Source: Chrysophaeum taylorii
Lineage: Eukaryota > Sar > Pelagophyceae > Pelagomonadales > Pelagomonadaceae
Direction: 5' to 3'
Length of the DNA stretch: 64,000 nt
NCBI GenBank assembly: GCA_029834535.1
Contig: JAQMWT010000546.1
Coordinates: forward strand, 233,677-297,676
A program made the position numbers and the translations under genes. Below are positions 20,295-31,121 of this stretch, piece after piece. The notes under the pieces are model-generated. The model saw nothing but the letters and a program-made list of their open reading frames with translations, was not told where the DNA came from and made no database searches. How positions within the stretch are numbered: position 1 is the first letter of the stretch; the number at the start of each line of letters is the position of its first letter.

Positions 20295-20849
20295 TCATCG
20301 AGCTGCTCTCGCCCACACTGCAGTAGACGGCCGGGAGGCGCCGGTGCTCGCCGCCTCGCGCGCGATGCTCGCGCGCGATGCTGACGTGGCGCCAGCGCGC
20401 GTCGAGACGACGGGCGCGAACGCGCTGTTTCGCGCGGCGTACGACACCAGCGCGTGTTCGGACGGCGGTATCCTCGTCGCGGCGACGACGAAGCACGGCC
20501 CTCGGCGCGCGACAGCCTCGACGCACCGCGCGGCGCCGATTGCAGCAACCCCGGCGCCCGCGACTACGACCGCGAGCGGTGCCAGAGCGATAACCTCTTT
20601 GCACGTGCCAACGACGTGGGCTCTTGTCACGCCTCGACAGGTCGTCTCCAGCCTCGCCTTCACTGACGCCGTCTCCTGGAAGTACTGGCTGTCGGACATC
20701 ACGAGGCACCCACCGGGCACGCACCCAAGGCACGACGCGCCGGTCCCAATCACGACCGCGACACCGCCCAACCCGACAACGCTCTCGAAGGCGCGGACGG
20801 CGACCGCGTCCTCCTCCAGCGCGCCGAACACACCCTCGCGGACGGACAA
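20295..20849 (-). CDS. Unrecognised open frame with two hydrophobic segments
   Basis: 184 codons starting MSVREGVFGALEEDAVAVRA. Two hydrophobic stretches (residues about 27-50 and 88-108) could be membrane helices. No family is recognised. The frame lies in a GC-rich tract where all frames stay open, so it may be chance; the hydrophobic pattern is the only positive sign. Confidence 0.25.
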   Translation of the reverse strand: MSVREGVFGALEEDAVAVRAFESVVGLGGVAVVIGTGASCLGCVPGGCLVMSDSQYFQETASVKARLETTCRGVTRAHVVGTCKEVIALAPLAVVVAGAGVAAIGAARCVEAVARRGPCFVVAATRIPPSEHALVSYAARNSAFAPVVSTRAGATSASRASIAREAASTGASRPSTAVWARAAR

Positions 20850-20900
20850 TCTCTTGCGCCGAATCCGTCCGAGCCATACAATGCTTCCTAGGGTTTCAAC

Positions 20901-21600
20901 GGTCGACTGCTAAGAGCGGGGGGGGGTGCTTGAACAAGGTTTTTGGTGCGTTCGTTGTGCGGGGACATATGTGTAGATGGGTATGCGGGGCCTGGTCGAG
21001 GGTTTAAAAGGTCGACTGCCAGGAGAGACGACCTTTGCACAGAGGTACATAAGCCGCCCTGGGCCCACGCTCCCCCTCACTTGACCGGCTCTAGGCTTTG
21101 GGTTGCGCGGAGACGTGAGAGATGCCAGGAAGGCGAAGGTATCCTGTCCGGGGTCTTGGATAAAGACGTGAGGGGTGGCTGAAAGACGGGGCCTAGTCGG
21201 GGTCACAGTTGAGGGTTTTATGAGGTGGACTGCTAAGAGTGGGGTGTGCGAACAGGAGCACGCAGGGTGTGTGGTAGGCTGTGTGGAGACATGAGGGATA
21301 CCTAAAAGGTAGAGGTATCCTGCTCAGAGGTTTGATGGATTGATTGAAGACGTGCGAGATGCCGGGAGGGCGGAGGTATCCGGGGGCCTAGTCGGGGTCA
21401 TCGCCGAGCCGCGGGGCTGGCGTAAAGAGGACGGGCCCCGCACGCAGGTCACACGCATGCTGCCGTCGGCGAATCTGCGACAACGTGTGATGTCCTGCAG
21501 GACGCGGGCGGCGAGGGTTTTTAATGGTCGACTGCTATAGCTAAGCGTGCGGGGATTGTGCGAAAGCGTTAAGGTTTTTTGACGGTCGACTGCGATGGTG
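20901..21600 (-). repeat. Cluster of GGTCGACTGC boxes in the opposite orientation
   Basis: Boxes at 20,901, 21,010, 21,224 (one mismatch), 21,526 and 21,584, most preceded by TTTAA-type sequence and followed by TAAGAG, the reverse complement of the boxes at 15,076 and 19,166-19,294. The intervening sequence has degenerate copies of a unit containing CCTAGTCGGGGTCA and GAGGTATCC. Confidence 0.65.
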
Positions 21601-22299
21601 GGAGTGGCCGCGTTGCCCAGAAATAGCACGTGGGATGAACGCCAAAGCGGAAACCCAAGACCTAGCGACCGCGTCGGCGGCGGCGACGGGTTAGTTCGGG
21701 ACGTACGGAGCCAAATCGCGACCTGTGGTTGTTTGCTGCTTACCCGGTTTCGATGCGGCATCGTAGTAACCCGAGAAAGCCCGTCACTCGGCCGCGCGTA
21801 GCATTCATTCATCCGCTCGCGGCGTTTGTTCTACTTCAAGAGCCGACGGACGACTGCTCACCGCGGGACCGGGTTGGGCGACAGTTTTGACCACCTTGAC
21901 GACATCGTACCGCGCGAGTCTGGGTCCGAGAAGACACTTCGGTCAACAGAGCTTTCGTAGCAAAAAGCCAGGACGCCAACACTCTAGTTCTCGTGACACC
22001 AAGCACCAAGTACGGTGTAGTCGTCCGCGAAGGACTCGGCACCGACAGCAAAACCAAGTCGCGCGAAGAGTTCCGCCGGCGGCTTGGAGCGATCCAAGCC
22101 GAAGCAACGCGCGCAGACGCTCCGGCTGAACGTCGGGCGGAGGCTGCCGCCGGCACTCGATATCATTTCTCTATCACTCTACAGCGCTCGATACCGCGTG
22201 CATCGAAGGATCGCTCGCGTCGCAACGGCCGCGCACGCGCTACTCGACGCACAACCTGGACTCGACGCGCGACCTGATGGGCTTCGTATGGTGTAGAGC

Positions 22300-23480
22300 T
22301 CGTCTGTCCGGAAAAAAGTAAATAAAGTACGTACTTTCTTTAATAATTGATTTAAAAAAAGAGGTGTTGCAGCCCCCGGAGAGAACTCCACCAACTTCAC
22401 GCCACTTGCAGGGGTCCATTCACTTCAAGCTGAACGAGAGTGCCTGCACGATTGCGTCAACATTTTTGATGAAGTTAAGTTGAGTTTCAACCTGATGTCA
22501 CCTTGGGGTATTTTTCTTCAGGTTGTGCGTGTGTGATTGAAGCCGACGCCGACCCAAAAGTTCAGATTCCTTCTTACGCAAGCAAATTTAGCGATGTACC
22601 GCAACAAAAACAATATCCGTTGTGAGGGAACTTGCCGGATGGAACTTGCCGGATCATCTGTTTGTTCTGGGGTAACGTGCCGGGACTCCAAGGTGTCATC
22701 ATTTTCTCACGCTGGTTGACGCTTGAAGCGTGGCGTTTGAGATGTGCATACTTTTTGCCACGACATTCCAGGAAGCGAGCAACTTCCGAAAGTAGACGTC
22801 TACTACCTGGACTACCTAGACCTCAACCTACTTAAACTACTGAAAGTAGACCTCCACAGTGTACTTACTTACTATTTAGAGTCTCGCACCTAGACGCCTA
22901 CCCACCTGGACGTCAAGTAGACGCCTACTTATCTACCCTATTTTATATGACCAAGACGTCTACTTAGACGACGACCTACCTAGACGTCAACGACCAGAAA
23001 CCCAGGGACCCAACGTGACGGCACACCCATTACCATTAGCGTGAACTGCTCATTCGTTGCATGGTAACTTCGTTCGACTAGTCCTGGGAAATGGAAGCAG
23101 GGCAACTTCAACTTGACGAGGAATCTACAGAATATTGAATAATCCTTTTTCTCATAACCCATGCCGAGTTCCAGGCCCAAAGAGCTATGGCACACTACTC
23201 CCTATAGCAAGCAACTTCAAAGCTCGAAAAGCCAGAATGAACGATTATTGCGGCTGATGTGCACAAAGTCAACAACGTTGCGATCAATACTACCTCCGTG
23301 AAGCCCGAAGCATACATGCCCTTCTTTGGGCGAAGGAGGCAGTAATAATATGGTTATTATGATTCTTGCATTATGGCAATGCCGATGAGACATGCTGTTA
23401 CAGCGGCTAGGAGTCGACCCACATAATCCCATGCACTAAATAGCCTCGTGCAACCCAAGCAAGCTGACCTTATTTCATAT
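22300..23480. other. AT-rich intergenic tract with short GTAGAC repeats
   Basis: No gene seen. Between about 22,790 and 22,990 are many variants of AGACGTCTACTTAGACG and CTACCTGGACTACC. Confidence 0.5.
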
Positions 23481-23481
23481 T

Positions 23482-24480
23482 ATTGCTGTTGTTGCTTTTG
23501 TTGTGGTGAGCGCTTACGGGCCAAAACAAATATATGCGTTAGTACTAGTATTTTATACCGCAGGTAGCTCCCCGAACAATACCTTGAACTATATTTTTAT
23601 TATGTTATCATACGGCGAGCACCCTCCGACCCATCTGTGTATACTATCTGTTAAGCATACATTCGTTACGGCCTCCTAAGGCCAGCCCTCTAGTTGCTCA
23701 TGTAGGTTTACTAGTTATGGAGGTAGTAACTATTATAATTATGATAATTATAGTAAATAGTAATTGTATCATTACACTCCGGACAAACCCGCAGTATCAT
23801 TTAATTAGTTCATGAATTAAGTTGTTGTCGTTGTTGTTGTTGTTGCCACGATAAGCAACTCGCGGGCTTGAGCGAAATCAATGTATTATTGCTATTGTTT
23901 TTATGCGGCTGGCAGCTCCCAGAACAATTACGGAACTCGCAGAACTATATGATTATCATGTTATTAAACGGCGAGCAACCTCCGAGCTATATGTAAAACA
24001 TACATACGGCACGGCCTCCTAAGGACCGGCTTCTAGTTGCTAAGGTAGTTGTACGTGTACAGAAGCTACTAATTATGATAATTATGGCAGTTGTCTTAGC
24101 TGTTTTAATACGCACGTGATAAACCCGTTGAGACTGGCTGTGCAGGTTGCTACACATAACCAAAGCCAAAACTCCCCAAAACTCTTAGCTGCGTATTGCG
24201 TTATTGATTTTTCATAATTATCTCGTATCATGAACTTAACTTACCTTAACTTACAAATAAATTAATAAATAAATAAATGTTGATGTTCTTGTTGTTGTTA
24301 GTGTGGTAAGCAACTCACGGGCTCAAAAAAAAAGAAACAGAACTGTTGTTTTACGCGGGTAGCAGCTCCTAGAATACTAACGCAACTCCCAGAACTATAT
24401 TAGTATTCTGTTTTTAAACGGCGAGCGACTCAGGAGCTATCGGTTAATCATGTCCATTACGGGCTCGTAAGGCCAACGTT
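23482..24480. repeat. Three degenerate tandem repeats of about 350-450 bp
   Basis: Each copy has, in order, a GTTGTTGTTG tract, a block reading about GTAAGCAACTCGCGGGC (23,503; 23,849; 24,302), GCAGCTCC.AGAA.AA, ACTATAT, AAACGGCGAGCAACC and CTCCTAAGG.C. Spacings are about 346 and 453 bp. Partial echoes (GCAAGCAACT) occur at about 23,207 and 24,650. No coding sequence is seen. Confidence 0.75.
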
Positions 24481-24831
24481 GTTTAGAAGTTTGTGCGAGA
24501 CCACAAGCTCACGGTTGTGACCACAAGTGCTCGTTTACCCAATCTTGCCATACCAAAAGTGTAACCATGAATCCTACGTAGTCGCCCCTCATACACCCCG
24601 CAGATAATGAGCAATATTATCTTTCTTAACAATACAGCAAGCAACTCCCAAGACCAAGGCGCCGGAATGCACGATCGCGGAGAAAGGGGGGAATGACGAT
24701 CCACCATGAGCAGCGAAGGTGTTTCTTATTATAATTTGGATTATTTTCGTCTTTGGTCTTCACTCCCTTTGTGTTTCTCTCCCTTTGAGCGACCATCCAT
24801 TCTGGCTCTCTGAGCCTGGGCGTTACTAACC

Positions 24832-24863
<32 letters not shown>
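24832..24863. repeat. (ATA)n microsatellite
   Basis: About ten ATA units. Confidence 0.9.
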
Positions 24864-24864
<1 letters not shown>

Positions 24865-24943
24865 TGTTATTTTAAGTCCGAGACAGCTAGCTACTATATT
24901 TTTTACAAATAGTTTTATTTAACTTATTTTAGTCTGGGACAAC

Positions 24944-25023
24944 CAGGACCATGTCGACCCCATCGCCTGCCTCCGCATATACCGCGCGCTCGACGAAACG
25001 AGCGAAAATTTTAATATCCTCTG
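24944..25023 (+). pseudogene. Fragment of a CBM25-protein C-terminus
   Basis: Reads VWDNQDHVDPIACLRIYRAL followed by DETSENFNIL, parallel to the last 30 residues of the gene at 15,963-16,916 (HQDQVDLLACLRIFHALDEA...). The homology starts abruptly in AT-rich sequence and nothing upstream continues it, so it is a duplicated, decayed gene end. Confidence 0.7.
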
Positions 25024-25876
25024 TCTGATATTCCTCTACTTTTAACGACAGCCTTCGCCTTTGGCTCTATAGAGTCAAGATATCCATGATCTTTTACCAT
25101 TCTCCCTGAGGAAAAGGTTCTGGTCAGACCATATAAAACGAATTATCTCTTGACATTAAAGGGGGCTCTGACAAGAGGAGTTCTACGTACGCCCATCGGT
25201 AAAGGGATAGCAACGTGCATCACATGTCTATGAACAAACTGCAATTTCAGTACAGTGCAGATAGCACTGACTTAACCTGCATGGCACGCGTCATGAATGA
25301 CTTGGGCGGGCCGACAAAATATGTCCTGCAGAGCAGAGTGAGAGGATGGACATCAGCAGGCTCATAAGCACGAAGTCGCGCAATGCCGAGGTGCGTCAGC
25401 AAAGTGGAGCAAGCCCCATCAAACAGACGGTGCCGCTGGAAGGCGACAAACCAACGTCGGCCATATGGCTGAAATGCGTGCAAGAAGGGTCATCCGCAAA
25501 CGCTTCACACCGGCCTCGCGCCGCAAGGCCACAGCAAGATGTTGGAGAGACTCGACAAAAATGAACTGGGAAGCGGATTTGCGACGTTCCGGGTGGCCTT
25601 GCACCCACTCGAGGTGAAATGAACCAAAATGTGTCGTTGAGCGTGGAGTGAAGTGCGCAATCTCATCCAAAAACACCGCTGGATGTGACTGGCACGCACT
25701 GCGAGAGCCCAGAATGTGCGGAAATGTGCGAGCACACCTTTAATGTCAAGTTATTTTCAAGAACAGCTTTCAGAGGTAACCGAGGGGGTACATCACGAAG
25801 GGACCAAAGTGCAGCTTGTTAGTTGAGCGTCCAAGTGGACATAATAATATATACCAAGGCGCGTGGCATCTGTTAC
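25024..25876. other. Intergenic stretch left of the LTR element
   Basis: Open frames on both strands at 25,247-25,735 have no recognisable domain. The last five bases, GTTAC (25,872-25,876), are the target duplication of the adjacent element. Confidence 0.5.
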
Positions 25877-25972
25877 TGTTACGAATGGAATGAGGCGTTA
25901 GACTAGCGATAAGAGAAAGACGTATGGATACTGGATACGTGGTGCAGGGGTAAGTGTCATAGCTTCCTCACA
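25877..25972 (-). repeat. 3' LTR, 96 bp
   Basis: TG...CA ends. It overlaps the first of a set of imperfect 50-bp tandem units (GGTGCTGGAAAA...GGGGTAAGTGAG...CTCACACA) that continue to about 26,080. Confidence 0.9.
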
Positions 25973-26143
25973 CAGGTGCTGGAAAAGAAAGAAAAGGAAA
26001 AAGGGGTAAGTGAGGTCCTCACACAAGTGCTGGAAAAAGAAAGAATAGGAAAAAGGGGTAAGTGAGACGCTCACAGAGGAGAAGCGAAGACGTCATAGAG
26101 GCATTGTGGCAAGAAAGAAAAACAACAGAGATCAGGGCGAAGA

Positions 26144-26503
26144 TCACGAAGTGAGGTAAAGAGCACGAAGCCGGAGGAAGGAAGGAGCTTCCGTACTGCG
26201 GGTGAAAATGTCGCTAAGATTGTGAAGGCGGGGTATGTGTTTGAGATCTATGATGTGGTTGCGATGATATTCGGCGGTACTGTAAAAGCGAATGTCAATA
26301 TGGCGGGTGACATTGGAGACGGACTTGGGTGACGGCGGTGCTATTATCGACATACATTGGGACCGTGTGACGAGGGAGATCAAAGTCATCAAAAAGTTTG
26401 AGAAGCCAAGAGAGCTCAGCAGTAGCAGCGTAAAGAGCGAGCAACTAGCTTCAAAAGAAGAGCGAGCAAGTAAGTACTGCGAGCGGGAGCAGTAGGCTAT
26501 CAT
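26144..26503 (-). pseudogene. Copia RNase H C-terminus after a frameshift
   Basis: A shifted frame completes the RNase H: VTRHIDIRFYSTAEY and HNLSDIFTR match the conserved '.KHIDvryHfire' and 'n.AD.lTK' end of copia Pol. The break at about 26,500 separates it from the RT frame. Confidence 0.8.
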
Positions 26504-27666
26504 AGAGCCAGCAAGGAGAAAACAAAACCAGTTGCAGAGTGGCGGTCATCAGGGTCGTCGGCCCAGCTGGAGTCGGAATAACCAGAGAGACGAAGGGTAG
26601 AATCGCGACCAAGAATAAGGGCAAGACCGTGAGAACCATTGAGATAACGCAGAGTGGGAGATAAAGCGTGCCAAGCGTGGCAGTGGGGTTTACCAGGATT
26701 GTGGGAAAAACGCGCACACTGATTGACGGACCAAGTGATATCAGGGCGAGTCATGATGGAGATGAAGAGGACACAGCCAACAATACGGCGAAAAGGGATG
26801 CGTGCCATGAAAATGTGATCTGGAGAACCAGGAGTAGGACAATCAGCCGCAGAAAGATGAAGACCTTTGGGAGCGGGAGTGAGTTCGGGTTTACTGTTGA
26901 TGAAGCGATGTTCGGTAAGGATTTCACGGATAGCATGGGATTGGTCAAGAGTGAGGGTTCTCCGAGGGCGATGACGCGTAATGCGAAGACCAACGTAAGA
27001 GGTGAGATCAAGTTCATTGACGTCAGTGAAAGCGCGGAAACGGAGGAAAAAGGCTTGGTAATGGCCAATGCAATGACGAGGGTGCGCCACAAGAAGATCA
27101 TCAACGAACAGAACGAGACGTAGAAGGACGGTAGAATTGAGCACGAGCTTGTAATGGCAAGTGTCACCAGATCCGCGGACGAAGCCACAGTCATTGACGA
27201 GAAAGCGTGCCAAACAAAGCCACCAATTACGATAAGCTTGTTTGCAACCATACCAAGAGCGACGGAGCGTGTAAATGATTTTGGAACCATCGGTGAGTTG
27301 GCGAGGAGCATAGCCTTCGGGTGGCCAGACATAGATGTCTTCGTCAATGGGAGCTTGAATAAAAGCGGAGCTGACATCCAACTTGTGCAAATCCCAGTCA
27401 TGAACAGCGACAAAGGTTAGAAAGAAACGGATCGTGACGATGTTGGCAACCGGTGAGTAGGTGTCATGATAATCAATGCCGTGAACCTGGGTGTAACCGC
27501 GGACGACTAGGCGAGCCTTGTACGATTTGAAGCGGCCAGAGTCATACTTCTTGCGGAGGATCCACTTGAGGGTACAAATGTTGCCAGAAAAAGTCGAAGG
27601 AAGGAGAATAACATCCCAGCAACCAAGCTGACCAAGAGAGCTGTATTCTTTAGCGATGGCTTGCAA
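26500..27666 (-). CDS. Copia reverse transcriptase and start of RNase H
   Basis: 388 codons of continuous frame, internal to Pol. The motifs are typical of copia RT: KARLVVRGYTQVHGIDYHDT, KLDVSSAFIQAPIDEDIYV, RSWYGCKQAYRNWW, the catalytic LFVDDLLVA, then LTSYVGLRITR and the TRPDITWSVNQCARF segment. RNase H begins with GYSDSSWADDPDDRHSATGF. The frame shifts near 26,500 and the RNase H continues in another frame to 26,144. The first Met at 27,666 is internal, because coding similarity extends to about 27,750. Confidence 0.92.
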   Translation of the reverse strand: MQAIAKEYSSLGQLGCWDVILLPSTFSGNICTLKWILRKKYDSGRFKSYKARLVVRGYTQVHGIDYHDTYSPVANIVTIRFFLTFVAVHDWDLHKLDVSSAFIQAPIDEDIYVWPPEGYAPRQLTDGSKIIYTLRRSWYGCKQAYRNWWLCLARFLVNDCGFVRGSGDTCHYKLVLNSTVLLRLVLFVDDLLVAHPRHCIGHYQAFFLRFRAFTDVNELDLTSYVGLRITRHRPRRTLTLDQSHAIREILTEHRFINSKPELTPAPKGLHLSAADCPTPGSPDHIFMARIPFRRIVGCVLFISIMTRPDITWSVNQCARFSHNPGKPHCHAWHALSPTLRYLNGSHGLALILGRDSTLRLSGYSDSSWADDPDDRHSATGFVFSLLAL

Positions 27667-27749
27667 CCAGCCAGGACGCTCAGGATTGGTCGGAGCTAAA
27701 GCTTCGCGTAAATGGGTGGAAGTAATAGGAGTTTCGTCAAGGTCTAATA

Positions 27750-29260
27750 CTGAGACATTTCTTCGGAAGCAGAGTAATAAACGTGTGCATGGGGATCAAT
27801 AAGGGTGTTAGCTAAACAAAGGGGAAGGAAGACATAATGAACTAACAAACGAAAGCTAACAGAAGAGACATACAAAGAGTTACAGGAGGAAACAGAAGCG
27901 ACAGAGGAAACAGAATCGACATTGTGACAGGATGAAACAGAATCGACATTGCGTTGTTGACAAACGCCAGTATGAAAGTTTGTTGGTTGTTGTAATGCGC
28001 TTTGGTCGACTTTGCGCGGTCGGCTCCGTTTGGCTCGACTTTGTTTGCACTTTCCTCGGGAGGTTTTGGGCTCTTTGGTTTTGTCGGCTCAGGTTTGCTC
28101 GACTTTGTTTTGCACTTTCTGTTGTTTTCTCTCTTTTGCACTTTCTGTTGTTTGTGTGTTGTTTTCTCTCTTTGGTGCGTCGGAGTTTATGAGCTCGTAG
28201 AATGGTCGGTTCACGTGATGGGGTGATCAGTCCCAGTGAAACCGGCGCATTCTCATCAAACACAGGGGGCAAGGGGGCAACAGCGGACAAGGGGGCAACA
28301 GCGGAAGAACAGGTGACAATCGGGCAACAGCAAGAACAGGTGACAATGGGGCAACAATAGACGAGAGCTTGGAAGCGTGATTCGAGAAAGTCAGAACAAC
28401 GTTGAAGTGCCTTCGGTGGTTGACATTGCAGGAAATCGGGTAAGTGAAACTGTCGGCAAAATCGAGGTCTGAAGAACAATAGCGACAAAAGTGCCTGGGA
28501 TGACGTGCGTTAGACGATTGTGGCCACTGAGAATCGCAGCGGGGTAAAGATAGCGGGAACACAGGCTGGTATATATGATGGCAGTGTACCAGACGTCTGA
28601 TGAGAACGTGGCCTTTGGGCAGATATGTTGCATGGTGCATGGTGACCAGGTTACGTTGCATGGTGCCTGTTGACCAGGTTATGACGATGGTCGGAGTCGA
28701 CAGAAGCAAAAACAGGCGTAAACAGGTTTGATGCGAACGTGGGTTTTTGGTTGTTGTGGTGCGAGCAAGTTGACATGGGCACGACCGCGTCCTGTACGCG
28801 AAAATGGAAGACTTCGGACGCGCCAGCGGTGTAAGGAACGAACACGGGTAGACCAGGCTGCTGTATGCCAGCTTGCTGTGACAGATAAGAAAGTGGCCCG
28901 TTTTCGCATTCGCAAGAACGAAGTTGCCATATGGGCCAACGTTGGAGGAGCAAGCGGCGAGCTTGGCTCGTCATGCTCGAATAGACTGCGGTAGAAGTTG
29001 GCGACAGAGGCAAAACAGTTGTGGCACGTAAGAACGTTGCAGATAGCGTCGCAGTGGCACGTAAGAACATTGCAGATAGCGTCGCGGGTGCTGAGCACGG
29101 AATTCACTGCGAGAGCAAAAACGGATTTTAAAGGTCAGAAAAACGGCGAAAAGGCGAGAGTGCGCGAAGGAGAACCACAAATCACACAGCAAAGAAGCGT
29201 CTGTCCAGGATCCCGAAGATGAGCGATCCAACCACATAGGAAGCACGAAAACAAAACCGA
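27750..29260 (-). other. Middle of the copia-type element, frames broken
   Basis: Overlapping open frames (28,488-27,880; 28,709-28,227; 29,070-28,651; 29,107-28,679) are Pro/Ser-rich or low complexity. They may include the linker before RT. No integrase zinc or DDE motif could be found. Confidence 0.5.
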
Positions 29261-29267
29261 CAAGCAC

Positions 29268-29520
29268 AACGAGGAGTGGATCAACGAATAGGTGAAAATG
29301 CACAACGGAGAGTGGATCAACGAATAGCTGAAAATGCAGAACGGGGAGTGGATCAACGAATAGGTGAAAATGCACAACGGGGAGTGGATCAACGAATAGC
29401 TGAAAATGCACAACGGGGAGTGAAGCAACGACAAGGGGGAAATACAGAACGAGGAGAGGAGCAACGACGAGGTGAAAATACAGAACGAGGAGGGGAGCTA
29501 CGAATAGCGGAAAGTACAGA
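29268..29520. repeat. 36-bp tandem repeat, about seven copies
   Basis: Units read GTGGATCAACGAATAGSTGAAAA plus TGCACAACGGG, with divergence increasing to the right. The unit is a multiple of three and stays open on both strands: FVDPLPVLHFQL per unit on the element's sense strand and VDQRIGENAQRG on the other. It lies where protease/integrase would be expected. Confidence 0.88.
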
Positions 29521-30561
29521 ACGAAGGGCGCCTGTGCAATGGGAGCTAAAAACAAAAACGAGGGGCTTCCACAAAAAAACTTTTCCTTCACAAAAACGAG
29601 GGGCGTCCATGGGATGGGGTTGTTGATGTGCTTGCGGCAGAAAATCGGCGATACACACGCTAACTCGGGATTATCTTGATTGGCAGAAAGGTGCAAAGAT
29701 GATAAGATAGAGTATCGGTAGGTGGATGTGAGACGTTGGGTGCGGCCGTTTAAGGCGGTGAAGGGGGTGTAGTAAGTGGTGGTATTAAGAAAAGCGGCGG
29801 AGTGGAACTAGAATCAGTCAAGGTTGGAGTAGGCATAGGAGCAGAAAAGGTAGTGTTACTGGTGTTTTTGGTGGGTTGGTGTTGTAACAGTTGTTGGGTG
29901 TTGTTGGGTGTTGTTGGAGTCATTGGAAGTGTTGCGCTGTTGAGAAGAACGGCGATGGTGGGTAGGGCGTTGTCGTGGAATAGCTAGGAACTTTGAAACG
30001 TGCGGCAGTCCCTCATAAAGTGATTCTTGCAGCCGCCAAAATGACGGTGGGTAGTGCACCGGAATCGAGTACAGCCAGGTTGTTGGGAAAGGGGGGCGTC
30101 TAGGGTAGGTCAGTTGGAAGAGTCGGAAGTCGTGGCTGACGACGCGGCGGATAGCGCGACGGTAGTGGTTGTGCATGCCATCTAAATTGATTGGTGTTGA
30201 ACTTCTCAAGGGTACAACCACATTCATCGGTACGACACACGAGACGATAAAACAAAGTCAGTAAGTCTTGAACGATGCACGTATTCAAATGCGAGGACAC
30301 ACTCGAGGGTGCGTCGGATCAGGTACAATGCCGAGCAACTTGAACTCCGGTGATAGGTACAATGCCGAGCAACTTGAACGCCGGTGATAGGTACAATGCC
30401 AAGCAACTTGTATACTCCGATGATGAACATGTTGAGGAAGTTCGCTACGCGATCCCCACGGCCCATGTAGACATCGGTATTGCGCTTGTAAAGTCGCGTG
30501 AAGTTCATGTCGCGGTTGTCATGTTGTTCGCGTGAAGTTCATGTCGCGGTTTTCATGGATA

Positions 30562-30783
30562 TCAACGTTGTTGCTTGACGCGAAAGTCTTCTTCAGAGCA
30601 GCGAGATGCTGAGATGCTAGTCCAAGGATCGTTGGTCGAGATAATGTGATCGCAGGTAGAGATGATCATGTTCGCGAGACGACGTGGCCAGTGGTGGAAA
30701 AGATGTCGCGCACCGCTGAAGGCATCAAGTTTGTGCGAAAGTTTGCTAGCTTGAATTTCGATCGAGGACATGATTGACGACAA
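30562..30783 (-). CDS. Possible copia Gag N-terminus
   Basis: A 73-codon frame starting MSSIMSSIEIQASKLSHKLD about 90 bp inside the 5' LTR. The content (KLDAFSGARHLFHHWPRRLA) resembles the start of copia Gag, 'KLdg.Ny..W...m'. The frame ends early, and later frames at 30,227-29,856 may continue it. The call is by position and faint pattern only. Confidence 0.4.
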   Translation of the reverse strand: MSSIMSSIEIQASKLSHKLDAFSGARHLFHHWPRRLANMIISTCDHIISTNDPWTSISASRCSEEDFRVKQQR

Positions 30784-30874
30784 CTAACCGACACGTAGCA
30801 ATGAACTGAAGCCGAGGAGGAGTCGCCGCGAAGGCAAGCACAGGTTCGATCGAAACGAACGAACACTGCTGCCA

Positions 30875-30970
30875 TGTTACGAATGGAATGAGGCGTTAGA
30901 CTAGCGATAAGAGAAAGACTTATGGATACTGGATACGTGGTGCAGGGGTAAGTGTCATAGCTTCCTCACA
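30875..30970 (-). repeat. 5' LTR, 96 bp
   Basis: Identical to 25,877-25,972 except for one base (T against G in AAGAC[G/T]TATGG). Followed on the right by the target duplication GTTAC. Confidence 0.9.
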
Positions 30971-31121
30971 GTTACTGTTATGACAAAACACATACATACA
31001 CGCCAACACACAACTACAGCGCGCGAAAATGAATACATACATACTCATAGCTACCAGAGCATTTAATATGAGTAGGCGTAGATATGTACAGCCCATTGTT
31101 AGGTGTTACCATAAACAACTG

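Larger units (their letters stand above)
19346..22300. other. GC-rich tract with overlapping open frames, no gene recognised
   Basis: High GC keeps frames open on both strands, so openness is not evidence here. A tandem CACGTTGGCGCCGATC pair lies at about 19,482-19,515. Minus-strand pieces between 20,240 and 19,800 read like coding sequence (YLELVIDDRRILFRLARSSL in one frame) but are broken. Between 20,900 and 21,600 lie five GTCGACTGC boxes. Confidence 0.4.
25877..30970 (-). mobile_element. Complete LTR-bounded Ty1/copia-type element
   Basis: Two 96-bp LTRs (25,877-25,972 and 30,875-30,970) begin TGTTACG, end CTCACA and differ at a single base. The 5-bp target duplication GTTAC flanks the element at 25,872-25,876 and 30,971-30,975. 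On the minus strand, the sequence just inside the 5' LTR starts TGG, as expected for a primer-binding site. RT and RNase H of copia type lie in the 3' part. I could not recognise protease or integrase, and the middle is occupied by a 36-bp tandem repeat, so this copy is probably non-autonomous. Nearly identical LTRs point to recent insertion. Confidence 0.92.

Noticed and set aside
20161-20877. Arg-rich overlapping frames as a basic protein
   Set aside because: All frames are open in this GC-rich tract and the Arg-rich reading is typical of a non-coding frame.
29276-29626. Plus-strand protein with VDQRIGENAQRG repeats
   Set aside because: It lies antisense inside the LTR element and is open only because the repeat unit is a multiple of three.
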